Assembly (NCBI RefSeq): GCF_001613325.1
Contig: NZ_BDCD01000003.1
Location: 42,411-106,410, forward strand
DNA: 64,000 bases
Source of the DNA: Nocardia yamanashiensis NBRC 100130
Lineage (GTDB): Bacteria > Actinomycetota > Actinomycetes > Mycobacteriales > Mycobacteriaceae
Direction: 5' to 3'
A program made the translations under genes and the position numbers. Position 1 is the stretch's first letter. Each line of letters starts with the position of its first letter. The notes below the pieces were generated by a model that saw nothing but the letters and a program-made list of their open reading frames with translations, ran no database searches and was not told the DNA's origin. This document shows, in pieces, positions 17,689-26,103 of this stretch.

Positions 17689-18329
17689 GACATCGCCGTG
17701 CTCTCGGCCGCGTCGAAGTCACCGAGGCGGCAGCCGAGCATGGCCTCCAGATACCCCAGCACGCTGTTGCGCGCGCCGATCGCGCTGATCCGGCGGTTGC
17801 GGGCGACGATGTGCAAGCCGAACGCGTCCTCCAATCCGACTGCCGTGCGGGCGATTTCGTCGGCGGACGCGGTGAAGGTGAACGCGCCGTGACTGCGGCC
17901 GATCTCGAGCGCCGTGGTGTACAGCGACACTTCCAGATCGAACAGCGTGGTCATCAGCACCGAATGCCGGGGATTGCGGCTGGCGTGCACATGCAGTTCG
18001 TAGAGCACGACGCACAGCGGGTCGTCAGCGGTATCGGGGATGCCGAGTCGCACTGTCCGGTACAGCCTTTCGACCGGATCGGAGCACTCGCGCACCGCGT
18101 CGAGCCGGCGCCGGTAGAACCGGTCCACCGCCGCTTCGTGCACCTCGAGCAGCAGATCCTCCATCGAGGGGTAGTAGTAGCTGACCAGCCCCGCCGACAG
18201 TCCCGCCTCCTGCGCGACGTCCTTGATGCGCAGCCCGGTCAACCCGCGCTGGGCGATGGCCGCGGTCGCGGCGGCCACCATCTCGTGCCGCCTGTTCTCC
18301 TGCTTCTTCGGACGCGCCATGTTCATCAT
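17685..18329 (-). CDS. TetR-family transcriptional regulator
   Basis: 214 aa; start uncertain between ATG 18329, 18326 and 18320 (the protein begins MMNMARPKKQENRR). HTH: GLRIKDVAQEAGLSAGLVSYYYPSMEDLL. The C-terminal ligand domain looks like the BetI/TetR_C_6 group (LCVVLYELHVHASRNPRHS), members of which sense choline-type or polyamine ligands. Divergent from the amine-dehydrogenase operon with a palindrome across its own start region, and translationally coupled to the LysR gene behind it, so it is the likely repressor of the locus. Confidence 0.9.
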   Translation of the reverse strand: MMNMARPKKQENRRHEMVAAATAAIAQRGLTGLRIKDVAQEAGLSAGLVSYYYPSMEDLLLEVHEAAVDRFYRRRLDAVRECSDPVERLYRTVRLGIPDTADDPLCVVLYELHVHASRNPRHSVLMTTLFDLEVSLYTTALEIGRSHGAFTFTASADEIARTAVGLEDAFGLHIVARNRRISAIGARNSVLGYLEAMLGCRLGDFDAAESTAMS

Positions 18330-18340
18330 TATTTATGAAC
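18321..18340. promoter_or_regulatory. GTTCAT-N8-ATGAAC operator-like palindrome at the divergent promoter
   Basis: Perfect 6-8-6 inverted repeat overlapping the possible start codons of the TetR gene. Further half-sites follow (GAACT at 18337-18341, AGTTC at 18355-18359). The same GTTCA/TGAAC elements recur before the APC permease, suggesting one regulator for both units. Confidence 0.5.
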
Positions 18341-18363
18341 TGGATCAGAAAACAAGTTCAGGT

Positions 18364-18391
18364 TTGACCTCTCCCCAGGTGGACAGATAGT
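18364..18391 (+). promoter_or_regulatory. Candidate promoter of the amine-dehydrogenase operon
   Basis: TTGACC (18364-18369) and GATAGT (18386-18391), 16-bp spacing, about 75 bp upstream of the dehydrogenase start and just downstream of the palindromic region. No alternative is clearly better. Confidence 0.4.
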
Positions 18392-18466
18392 CCGGGCCGG
18401 ACGATTATTTGAGATCAATCGCAAAGAATGGTGCGATCCGATCCCCACTCCAGTCAGGAGCCTGCC

Positions 18467-20581
18467 GTGCGTGATCCCCGCTACGACATCCTCTTCGAGC
18501 CGGTCCGTATCGGACCGGTGACCGCCCGCAATCGGTTCTTCCAGGTTCCGCACTGCAACGGCATGGGCTACCGCGATCCCTCCGGCGAGGCCTACATGCG
18601 GCAGGTCAAGGCCGAGGGCGGCTGGGCGGTGGTGTGCACCGAGCAGGTCGAGATCCACCCCACCTCCGATATCGGGCCGTTCATCGAACTGCGGCTCTGG
18701 GACGACCAGGACCTGCCCGCCCTCACCCGGATCTCGGAGAAGATCCACGAGGGCGGCGCGCTGGCCGGTATCGAACTGGCCCACAACGGGCTCAACAGCC
18801 CCAACCTGATCAGCCGCGAGACTCCGCTGGGCCCGCAGCATCTGCCGGTGGTCTCCTGGAACTACGACCCGGTGCAGGCCCGCGAGATGACCCGGTCCGA
18901 TATCGCCGACCTGCGGCATTGGCATCGTGAAGCGGTGCGCCGCTCGCTGCGGGCCGAGTACGACATCGTCTACGTCTACGCCGGGCACGCGATCGGCGGG
19001 CTGCATCACTTCCTGTCCCCGCGCTACAACAACCGCACCGACGAGTACGGCGGCAGCCTGCGCAACCGGGTCCGGCTACTGCGCGAGATCCTCGAGGACA
19101 CCCGCGAGATCTGCGAGGGCCGCGCCGCCGTCGCCTGCCGCATCTCGGTGGACGAACTGCTCGGCGACGCGGGCATCACCCGGGCGGAGATGGAAGACGT
19201 CATCGGAATGCTCGGTGAGCTTCCGGACCTGTGGGACTTCGTGCTGGGCAGCTGGGAGGACGACTCGGTCACCTCCCGCTTCGGGCCCGAGGGCGAGCAG
19301 GAGCCCTATGTGCGCGGACTGAAGCAGCTCACCACCAAACCCGTTGTGGGCGTTGGACGTTTCACCTCACCGGACATGATGGTGCACCAGGTCAAGAGCG
19401 GCGTGCTCGATCTCATCGGCGCCGCCCGGCCCTCGATCGCCGACCCCTTCCTGCCCCGCAAGATCGAGACCGGCGATCTCGAGGACATTCGCGAATGCAT
19501 CGGCTGCAATATCTGCGTCTCCGGTGACTTCACTATGTCTCCGATCCGCTGCACGCAGAACCCCACCATGGGCGAGGAGTTCCGGCGCGGATGGCATCCC
19601 GAGCGGATCAAACCCCGCGCGAGCGAGTCGACGGTGCTGGTCGTCGGCGCGGGCCCGGCGGGTCTGGAGGCCGCGCGTGCCCTCGGTCAGCGCGGCTACG
19701 CGGTCAGCCTGGCCGAGGCGACGCGCGAACTCGGCGGACGGGTGCGCGCCGAATCGAGCCTGCCGGGCCTGTCGGCGTGGATCCGGGTCGTGGACTACCG
19801 CGAGCAGCAACTGCGGCGGCTCGACAATGTCGAGGTCTTCCGGCAGAGCCCGATGACCGCGGACGACATCCTCGGCAACGACTTTCAGCAGGTGGTCATC
19901 GCCACGGGCGCGCGGTGGCGGCGCGACGGCGTCGCACGCTGGCACACCCACCCGATCCCGATCGACGCCGGGGCCGAAATCCTCACTCCCGACGACATTT
20001 TCGGCGGAGCGCGCCCGCGTGGTCGCAAGGTCGTGCTCTTCGACGACGACCACTATTACCTGGGTGGCGTGCTCGCCGAACTGCTGGCCGGCGAGAAGTT
20101 CGACGTCACCCTGGTCACCCCCGCCGCCCATGTCTCGCAGTGGACGACCAACACGATGGAGGTCCATCGCATCCGCAAGCGGGTGATGAACGCCGGCGTC
20201 GAGGTTCAGGTCAACCGGGCCGTCACCGCGGTCACCGCGGACGGTGTGACGACGACCTGCGCGTTCACCGGCCACGACGTCACCGTGCCCGCCGACAGCG
20301 TCGTATTCGTCACCGCGCGACTGCCCAACGACGGCCTGTACACCGAGTTGCACCGGCGCAAGGACGAATGGGAGGCCGCCGACCTGCGCTCCGTGCGCGG
20401 CATCGGCGATGCCTGGGCTCCCGGGACCATCGCCGCCGCCGTGTGGTCGGGCCACCGCTACGCCGAGGAACTCGACGAGCCCGTCCGCACCGATCCGGTG
20501 CCCTTCCGCCGCGAAGTCACCGGCCTGTCCACCGAACCCGTGCTGCTGCCCTTCCCGTCCCTTGCCGCACAACAACTTTGA
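18467..20581 (+). CDS. TMADH-family amine dehydrogenase with histamine-dehydrogenase active-site signature
   Basis: 704 aa from GTG 18467, chosen because AGGAG lies 6 nt upstream and numbering then matches trimethylamine dehydrogenase (TMADH); an in-frame ATG 13 codons earlier lacks an SD. Domain order: OYE-like FMN barrel (1-345), [4Fe-4S] site C344-x2-C347-x2-C350-x11-C362, ADP-like Rossmann domain (GAGPAG 394-399). Cys30 (VPHC) is the 6-S-cysteinyl-FMN attachment residue; Y171 and H174 (VYAGH) correspond to the catalytic Tyr/His pair. The substrate bowl reads Q60, W263, D354, where TMADH has Tyr60, Trp264, Trp355 and histamine dehydrogenase has Gln, Trp, Asp. Predicted reaction: oxidative deamination of histamine to imidazole-acetaldehyde plus ammonia, cytoplasmic. 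Heads an eight-gene operon. Another primary amine remains possible. Confidence 0.88.
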   Translation: MRDPRYDILFEPVRIGPVTARNRFFQVPHCNGMGYRDPSGEAYMRQVKAEGGWAVVCTEQVEIHPTSDIGPFIELRLWDDQDLPALTRISEKIHEGGALAGIELAHNGLNSPNLISRETPLGPQHLPVVSWNYDPVQAREMTRSDIADLRHWHREAVRRSLRAEYDIVYVYAGHAIGGLHHFLSPRYNNRTDEYGGSLRNRVRLLREILEDTREICEGRAAVACRISVDELLGDAGITRAEMEDVIGMLGELPDLWDFVLGSWEDDSVTSRFGPEGEQEPYVRGLKQLTTKPVVGVGRFTSPDMMVHQVKSGVLDLIGAARPSIADPFLPRKIETGDLEDIRECIGCNICVSGDFTMSPIRCTQNPTMGEEFRRGWHPERIKPRASESTVLVVGAGPAGLEAARALGQRGYAVSLAEATRELGGRVRAESSLPGLSAWIRVVDYREQQLRRLDNVEVFRQSPMTADDILGNDFQQVVIATGARWRRDGVARWHTHPIPIDAGAEILTPDDIFGGARPRGRKVVLFDDDHYYLGGVLAELLAGEKFDVTLVTPAAHVSQWTTNTMEVHRIRKRVMNAGVEVQVNRAVTAVTADGVTTTCAFTGHDVTVPADSVVFVTARLPNDGLYTELHRRKDEWEAADLRSVRGIGDAWAPGTIAAAVWSGHRYAEELDEPVRTDPVPFRREVTGLSTEPVLLPFPSLAAQQL

Positions 20582-20592
20582 GGAGACCACCG

Positions 20593-20964
20593 ATGCCTGC
20601 CGTCAACCCCGTTCCCACCGGCCCCGAGCTCGCCGCCACCATGACCCCGAGCGCCTATGTCACCGCCGCCACGCTGCGATCCGGAGATCCGCAGGAACAC
20701 GAAAGCGCCCACCTCGCCAGTGCCGACCAGCGATTCAGCGTCGGCTCCTGGCGCGCCCAGCCCTACACCGAATACATCGAGTCCTACCCCGGTGACGAGT
20801 TCACCCACGTGCTCGAGGGCTCGCTGACGCTGACCTCCGAGGACGGCGTGGCTCGCACCTTCGGCCCCGGCGACTCGTTCACCCTCGAACGCGGCTGGCG
20901 CGGGGAGTACCGGGTCGACGAACCGCTGCTCAAGCAGTTCGCCATCTACATCCCGGGGGAGTGA
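20593..20964 (+). CDS. Small cupin protein (EutQ-like/cupin_3 type)
   Basis: 123 aa, SD AGGAG 7 nt upstream, 11 bp after the dehydrogenase. A single cupin barrel: FSVGSWRAQPYTEYIESYPGDEFTHVLEGSLTLTSEDG then FGPGDSFTLERGWRGEYRV. The first motif has E and H (DEFTHVLEG), the second lacks the usual His, so metal binding may be partial. Proteins like this accompany aldehyde dehydrogenases and amine oxidation genes (puu, ethanolamine loci) but their role is not defined; it may bind the aldehyde or an intermediate. Confidence 0.8.
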   Translation: MPAVNPVPTGPELAATMTPSAYVTAATLRSGDPQEHESAHLASADQRFSVGSWRAQPYTEYIESYPGDEFTHVLEGSLTLTSEDGVARTFGPGDSFTLERGWRGEYRVDEPLLKQFAIYIPGE

Positions 20965-20966
20965 CG

Positions 20967-22472
20967 ATGACAGCGCCATCCTCGGCCGCCGACTGGTCGG
21001 CCCTGGCCGGAACACTCAGGCCGCGCACCGAACTGTTCATCGACGGCTCCTTCCGCCCCGCCGCCTCGGGCACGACGTTCGACTCGATCGCACCGGCCAC
21101 CGGCGACGTGCTGGCGCGGGTCGGCGCTGGCGACGCCGCCGACGTGGATCGCGCCGTCCGCGCCGCCCGCACAGCGTTCGAGTCCGGGGTCTGGTCGCGG
21201 GCGGCATCGGCCGAACGCAAGCGGGTGCTGCTGCGGCTCGCAGACCTGATACTCGAGCACCGGCACGAACTGGCGCTGCTGGACTCGCTCGACATGGGCA
21301 AGCTCGTCACCGAGGCCGACACCGTCGATGTGCCTTCGGCCGCAGCGCTTTTCACCTACTATGCCGAAGCGCTGGACAAAATCCCCGGCGAGATCGCGCC
21401 CACCGATCCCGGTGCGCTGGCCCTGGTCACGCGCGAACCGCTGGGGGTGGTCGGCGCGGTCGTGCCGTGGAACTTCCCGCTCGATCTCGCGGTCTGGAAG
21501 CTCGCCCCCGCACTCGCCGCCGGAAACAGTGTCGTCCTCAAACCCGCTGAGCAGTCACCGTTGTCGGCACTGCGGCTCGCCGAACTCGCGGCCGAAGCCG
21601 GTCTGCCCGACGGCGTGCTCAATGTCGTGCCCGGCCTCGGCGCGACCGCGGGCGCGGCGCTGGGCCTGCACGGGGACGTCGACGTGCTCGCGTTCACCGG
21701 CTCCACCGCGACCGGCAAACGGTTTCTGCGCTACGCCGCCGACTCCAACCTCAAACAGGTCTGGCTCGAATGCGGCGGCAAGAGCCCCAATCTCGTGTTC
21801 GCCGACGCCGATCTCGACGCGGCCGCGGAGAAGGCGGTATTCGGGGCCTTCTACAACCAGGGGGCGGTGTGCTCGGCCAACTCCCGCCTGCTGGTGCAGC
21901 AGGACGCGGCCGACTACCTGATCGAGGCGCTGCTGCGGCACGCCGCCGCGATCCGCCCGGGCGATCCGCTCGACCCGGCCTCCACCCTGGGCGCACTCGT
22001 TTCCGAGGAGCACACCCACACCGTCATGGGGTTCATCGACCGTGCCCGGGCCGAGGGCGAATTGCTGCTCGGCGGCCACCGCACCACCGTGGCCGGGCGG
22101 GGCTGCTTCGTCGAGCCGACCATTTTCACCGGCCTGCCCGCGGATGCGGAACTGGTCACCCAAGAGGTCTTCGGGCCGGTGCTGTCGGTGCAGACCTTCC
22201 GCGACGAAGCCGAGGCGGTGCGCCTGGCCAATGACAGCGTGTACGGCCTGGCCGCGTCGGTGTGGACCGACAGCCTCGATCGCGCCCACCGGGTGTCGTC
22301 CGCACTGCGCGCGGGCACGGTCTCGGTGAACACCGTCGACGCGCTCAGCGCCCAGACGCCGTTCGGCGGTTTCAAACAGTCGGGCTTCGGCCGCGATCTC
22401 TCGCTGCACGCGCTGGACAAGTACACCGGCTTGAAGACCACCTGGTTCGCCATTCGCCCGGCGGTCGGCTGA
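20967..22472 (+). CDS. NAD(P)-dependent aldehyde dehydrogenase (PuuC/betaine-aldehyde type)
   Basis: 501 aa from ATG 20967, with GGGGGAG just upstream; GTG 20961 is the alternative. Complete ALDH: N169 (VPWNF), cofactor loop FTGSTATGK, general base E268 (LECGGKSPN), catalytic Cys302 (NQGAVCSANSR), and EVFGPVLSVQTF. It oxidises the aldehyde from the preceding amine dehydrogenase; in the proposed pathway this is imidazole-4-acetaldehyde to imidazole-4-acetate. Two bases separate it from the cupin stop, so translation is coupled. Sequence alone supports only an amino- or heteroaryl-aldehyde preference. Confidence 0.93.
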   Translation: MTAPSSAADWSALAGTLRPRTELFIDGSFRPAASGTTFDSIAPATGDVLARVGAGDAADVDRAVRAARTAFESGVWSRAASAERKRVLLRLADLILEHRHELALLDSLDMGKLVTEADTVDVPSAAALFTYYAEALDKIPGEIAPTDPGALALVTREPLGVVGAVVPWNFPLDLAVWKLAPALAAGNSVVLKPAEQSPLSALRLAELAAEAGLPDGVLNVVPGLGATAGAALGLHGDVDVLAFTGSTATGKRFLRYAADSNLKQVWLECGGKSPNLVFADADLDAAAEKAVFGAFYNQGAVCSANSRLLVQQDAADYLIEALLRHAAAIRPGDPLDPASTLGALVSEEHTHTVMGFIDRARAEGELLLGGHRTTVAGRGCFVEPTIFTGLPADAELVTQEVFGPVLSVQTFRDEAEAVRLANDSVYGLAASVWTDSLDRAHRVSSALRAGTVSVNTVDALSAQTPFGGFKQSGFGRDLSLHALDKYTGLKTTWFAIRPAVG

Positions 22473-22514
22473 GCCATGGAATCGACAACTCTCCCAGTGC
22501 ATCCGGAGGTACAA

Positions 22515-23801
22515 GTGTCCACCGAGGAGATCGACGTGCTCGTGGTCGGCGCCGGTCAGGCCGGTATCGCGATGAGCGAGCACCTCGGCGCCCAGGGCAT
22601 CACGCACCTGGTGATCGAACGAGATCGCGTCGCCGAGCGCTGGCGCTCGTGGCGCTGGGATTCGCTCGTGGCCAACGGGCCGGCCTGGCACGACCGCTTT
22701 CCCGGGCTGGAATTCGATATCGCCGCAGACGAATTCGCCACCAAGGAACAGGTCGCGGACTACCTCCTGGCCTATGCAGACAAGATCGCCGCGCCGATTC
22801 GCACCGGCGTCGAGGTCACCTCGGTACGCCGGAACACCGGGCGCCCCGGCTTCCGCGTCGAGACGACCGGCGGCACCATCGACGCGCGCTTCGTCGTCGC
22901 GGCCACCGGTGCGTTCCAGCGGCCGATCATCCCGAATGTCGTCCCCGCCGACGCCGGTATTCATCAGATCCACTCGAGCTCCTACCACAATCCGGAGCAG
23001 TTGCCCGACGGCGCGGTGCTCGTGGTCGGCGCGGGCTCCTCGGGCGTGCAGATCGCCGACGAGCTGCGGCGCTCGGGCCGCGCGGTCCATCTCGCCGTCG
23101 GCCCCCACGACCGCCCGCCGCGCAGCTATCGCGGCCGCGACTTCTGCTGGTGGCTCGGGGTGCTGGGCAAATGGGGCGCGGCGGCGCCGCCGCTGGGCGC
23201 CGAGCACGTGACGATCGCCGTCAGCGGGGCACGCGGCGGGCACACCGTCGACTTCCGCGCGCTCGCCGCGGACGGGATCACCCTGTGGGGGACGGCCACA
23301 GGCTTCGCCGACGGGGTCCTGCGCTTCGGGTCCGACCTGCGGACGAACATCGAGAACGGGGACGCGAACTACCTGTCGATGCTGGCCGAGGCGGACGAGT
23401 ACGTCGCCCGCAACGGTCTGGACCTGCCGGAGGAACCCGGCGCACACGTGCTCGGCCCGCTGCCGCGCTGTGTGACCGACCCCGCCGCCGAACTGGTGCT
23501 CGCCGGAGCCGGTGTGACCACGATCGTGTGGGCGACCGGATTCGCCAACGACTACGGGTGGTTGCAGGTCGACACCTTCGACGAGCGCGGAAAACCGGTG
23601 CACCAGCGCGGGGTTTCGGCCGAGCCCGGGCTGTACTTCCTCGGCCTGCCGTGGCTGTCGAATCGCGGATCGAGCTTCCTGTGGGGCGTGTGGCACGACG
23701 CCGGATACCTCGCCGGGCAGATCGCGATCCAGCGCGGCTACCTCGCACACCGGGGCCAGGGCGAACGGTCCCTGTCCGCGGAACCATCCGTGAGCATCTG
23801 A
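22515..23801 (+). CDS. Flavin-dependent monooxygenase, group B FMO-like (candidate imidazoleacetate hydroxylase)
   Basis: 428 aa from GTG 22515, chosen for its SD GGAGG 5 nt upstream; ATG 22476 is in frame but lacks an SD. Two Rossmann motifs: GAGQAG (12-17) for FAD and VLVVGAGSSGVQIAD for NAD(P)H, with the FMO-type linker IHQIHSSSYHNP between. WATGFANDYGW is the family late ATG motif. Such enzymes insert oxygen at N, S or C. In the proposed pathway it would supply the imidazoleacetate monooxygenase step, opening the ring toward N-formimino-aspartate. This assignment rests on pathway context only. Confidence 0.85.
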   Translation: MSTEEIDVLVVGAGQAGIAMSEHLGAQGITHLVIERDRVAERWRSWRWDSLVANGPAWHDRFPGLEFDIAADEFATKEQVADYLLAYADKIAAPIRTGVEVTSVRRNTGRPGFRVETTGGTIDARFVVAATGAFQRPIIPNVVPADAGIHQIHSSSYHNPEQLPDGAVLVVGAGSSGVQIADELRRSGRAVHLAVGPHDRPPRSYRGRDFCWWLGVLGKWGAAAPPLGAEHVTIAVSGARGGHTVDFRALAADGITLWGTATGFADGVLRFGSDLRTNIENGDANYLSMLAEADEYVARNGLDLPEEPGAHVLGPLPRCVTDPAAELVLAGAGVTTIVWATGFANDYGWLQVDTFDERGKPVHQRGVSAEPGLYFLGLPWLSNRGSSFLWGVWHDAGYLAGQIAIQRGYLAHRGQGERSLSAEPSVSI

Positions 23802-23816
23802 AAGGAACTGTGCGCC

Positions 23817-24254
23817 TTGACTTCTCCCACCCACCGGCGGATTCGGCCGTTCAACACCAAGGACACCTACCCCGAGCAAAATCTCTCGAACGACCTGTGT
23901 CAGGCCGTGGTCGCCGGCGGCGTGGTCTATCTGCGCGGGCAGATCGGCCAGGACCTGGATACCCGGGAGTCCGTCGGCATCGGTGATGCGGCGGCGCAGG
24001 CGGAGCGGGCGATGGCCAATATCGCCATGCTGCTCGACGAAGCGGGCAGCTCACTGCGCGACATCGTCAAGGTCACCGTCTACCTGACCGACATCCGCTA
24101 TCGCGAACCGGTGTACCGGGTGATGGGGCGCTGGCTCGAAGGCGTGTTCCCGGTCTCGACCGGACTCGTCGTCGAGGCCCTCGCGCGGCCGGAATGGCTG
24201 GTCGAGATCGACGCCACGGCGGTGCTCAGCGACCCGAAGGACGGCGGCGCATGA
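23817..24254 (+). CDS. RidA/YjgF-family protein (enamine/imine deaminase-like)
   Basis: 145 aa from TTG 23817 with AAGGA 10 nt upstream. YjgF/YER057c fold: NLSNDLCQAVVAGGVVYLRGQIGQD, MANIAMLLDEAGSSLRDIVKVTVYLTDIRYREPVYRVM, and PVSTGLVVEALARPEWLVEIDATA. Both Arg residues that could bind a carboxylate are possible (R in TYPEQ region absent; ARPEWLVEID present), so I cannot say whether it is a true deaminase. RidA homologues hydrolyse imines; a formimino or enamine intermediate of the pathway is a plausible substrate. Its stop overlaps the next start (ATGA). Confidence 0.88.
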   Translation: MTSPTHRRIRPFNTKDTYPEQNLSNDLCQAVVAGGVVYLRGQIGQDLDTRESVGIGDAAAQAERAMANIAMLLDEAGSSLRDIVKVTVYLTDIRYREPVYRVMGRWLEGVFPVSTGLVVEALARPEWLVEIDATAVLSDPKDGGA

Positions 24255-24925
24255 CCCTGTCCCTGGTTGCCCGTGACCCCGGTACCGGGGCCTTCGGCAT
24301 GGTCATCTGCTCGTCGAGCCCCGCCGTGGCGGCACGTTGCGCGCACGCCCGTGCGGGGGTGGGAGTCGTTGCCTCGCAGAACATTACGAATCCGGCACTG
24401 GGTACGCGGGTGCTCGATCTGCTGGCAGCGGGGCGCGATGCCGCTGCGGCGCTGGATGCAGCATTGGCCGAGGAACGGTACCCGGAGCACCGTCAGGTGA
24501 CCGTCGTCGATATCCACGGCGGTACCGCCGTGCACTCCGGCGCCCACAGCCTGGGCGTGCATGCCGAGGCTGTCGGTGAGCATGCCGTGGCGGCGGGAAA
24601 TCTGCTCGCCCACGACGGGGTCGTCGCCGCCCTGCTCGCCGGCTACACCGGCAGCGATGCGGAGACCTTCGAGGGCCGCCTGCTCGACGGGCTCAGGGCG
24701 GGGACGGCGGCCGGCGGGGAAGCGGGGCCGGTGCACTCCGCCGGTCTGCTGGTCGTCGACGATGTGTCCTGGCCGGTCACCGATCTGCGCGTCGACTACG
24801 CCGCCGATCCGCTGGTGGATCTCGTTGCCCTGTGGGAGCTTTGGCGACCGCAGCGGGCCGACTACCGGATGCGCGCCATCGATCCGACGGCCGCGCCCTC
24901 CTACGGCGTTCCGGGTGACCTGTGA
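24251..24925 (+). CDS. DUF1028 family protein (Ntn-hydrolase-like)
   Basis: 224 aa from ATG 24251. Matches DUF1028: LSLVARDPGTGAFGMVICSSSPAVAARCAHARAGVGVVASQ, then LGTRVLDLLAAGRDAAAALDAAL and later HSAGLLVV and RVDYAADPLVDL. The family has an Ntn-hydrolase-like fold and no firmly assigned reaction, but its genes cluster with RidA and amidohydrolases in nitrogen-compound catabolism. Here it lies between RidA and an M20 hydrolase with 4-bp overlaps on both sides. It is a candidate amidase/iminohydrolase for N-formimino- or N-formyl-aspartate. Confidence 0.85.
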   Translation: MTLSLVARDPGTGAFGMVICSSSPAVAARCAHARAGVGVVASQNITNPALGTRVLDLLAAGRDAAAALDAALAEERYPEHRQVTVVDIHGGTAVHSGAHSLGVHAEAVGEHAVAAGNLLAHDGVVAALLAGYTGSDAETFEGRLLDGLRAGTAAGGEAGPVHSAGLLVVDDVSWPVTDLRVDYAADPLVDLVALWELWRPQRADYRMRAIDPTAAPSYGVPGDL

Positions 24926-26088
24926 CCACCATCGACGATGTGGTCACCGCCGCAGTGGCCGCCGCCCACCCGGACCTGGTCCGGCTGTCCCACGATCTCT
25001 ACGACCATCCCGAAATCGCCTGGGAGGAGGTCAGATCAGCACGCCGGGTCGCGGAACAGCTGGCGGACAACGGGTTCGAGGTCACCGAGCGGTACCGCGA
25101 TCTGGACACGGCGTTCGCCGCCCGGATCGGCAGCGGTGACCTGCACATCGCGGTGTGCGCGGAATACGACGCGCTGCCCGGGCTCGGGCATGCGTGCGGC
25201 CACAACCTGATCTCGGCCATCTCGGTGGGCGCCGCACTCGCGCTCGCACCCGTCGTCGACGACCTCGGCCTGACGGTGTCGGTGCTCGGCACACCCGCCG
25301 AAGAGGGCGGCGGCGGCAAGATCGAACTCCTGGAACGCGGCGGTTTCGACGGCCTGCACGCGGCGGCGATGGTCCACCCCGGCCCCGTCGACGTCGCCCT
25401 GGCTCGGCCGTTCGCGGTGTCGCACAGCCACATCGAGTATCGCGGCAGATCCGCGCACGCCGCCGCCTACCCCGAGCGGGGCGTCAACGCCGCCGACGCG
25501 TTCACCATCGCGCAGGTCGCGATCGGGCTACTACGCCAGCAACTTCCGCACTCGGTAAGGGTGCACGGCATGATGACGCGCGGCGGGGAGGCGCCGAACG
25601 CGATCGCCGAACACACCGCCGGCCGGTGGTACGTGCGCGCGGAAACGCTCGCCGAACTCGCCGAGGTCGAACCTCGGATCCTGCGCTGCTTCGAAGCGGG
25701 CGCGTGGGCCTCGGGCGCCGCGCTCACCGTTACGCCCGAGTCGAAGCCCTACGCCGAATTCCGCACGGACACCGAACTTCTCGCCTGCTACGAGCGGCGC
25801 GCGATCGCGGTCGGACGCCGGTTCAGTTCCGGCGCGGACGCGATGATGGCCCGGGCTTCCACCGATATGGGCAACGTGTCTCAGCTCATCCCGGCCATCC
25901 ATCCCTACATCGGCATCGACTCGATGCCCGCGGTCAACCATCAACCCGAGTTCGCCACCGCCACCACCACGCCCGCAGCCGAAGCGGCGATCGGGCAGGG
26001 CGCGGCAGCGCTGGCGGGCACGATCGTCGACGCCGCCACCGACACCCGGATCCGCCACCGCCTGATCCGCGGCCACCGCGCGGACTGA
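24922..26088 (+). CDS. M20D-family amidohydrolase (AbgB/PM20D2-like)
   Basis: 388 aa from GTG 24922 (GTGA overlap). Metal-binding and catalytic motifs of M20 peptidases: YDALPGLGHACGHNLIS, GTPAEEGGGGK with the catalytic Glu pair, AAMVHPGP, the dimerisation domain with SHSHIEYRGRSAHAAAYPERG, and the late STDMGNVSQLIPAIHPYIG. These enzymes remove N-acyl groups from amino acids or dipeptides. In this operon an N-formyl- or N-acyl-aspartate would be the fitting substrate, giving L-aspartate for the lyase encoded next. Confidence 0.9.
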   Translation: MTTIDDVVTAAVAAAHPDLVRLSHDLYDHPEIAWEEVRSARRVAEQLADNGFEVTERYRDLDTAFAARIGSGDLHIAVCAEYDALPGLGHACGHNLISAISVGAALALAPVVDDLGLTVSVLGTPAEEGGGGKIELLERGGFDGLHAAAMVHPGPVDVALARPFAVSHSHIEYRGRSAHAAAYPERGVNAADAFTIAQVAIGLLRQQLPHSVRVHGMMTRGGEAPNAIAEHTAGRWYVRAETLAELAEVEPRILRCFEAGAWASGAALTVTPESKPYAEFRTDTELLACYERRAIAVGRRFSSGADAMMARASTDMGNVSQLIPAIHPYIGIDSMPAVNHQPEFATATTTPAAEAAIGQGAAALAGTIVDAATDTRIRHRLIRGHRAD

Positions 26089-26103
26089 CGCAGGAGCACA
26101 GTA

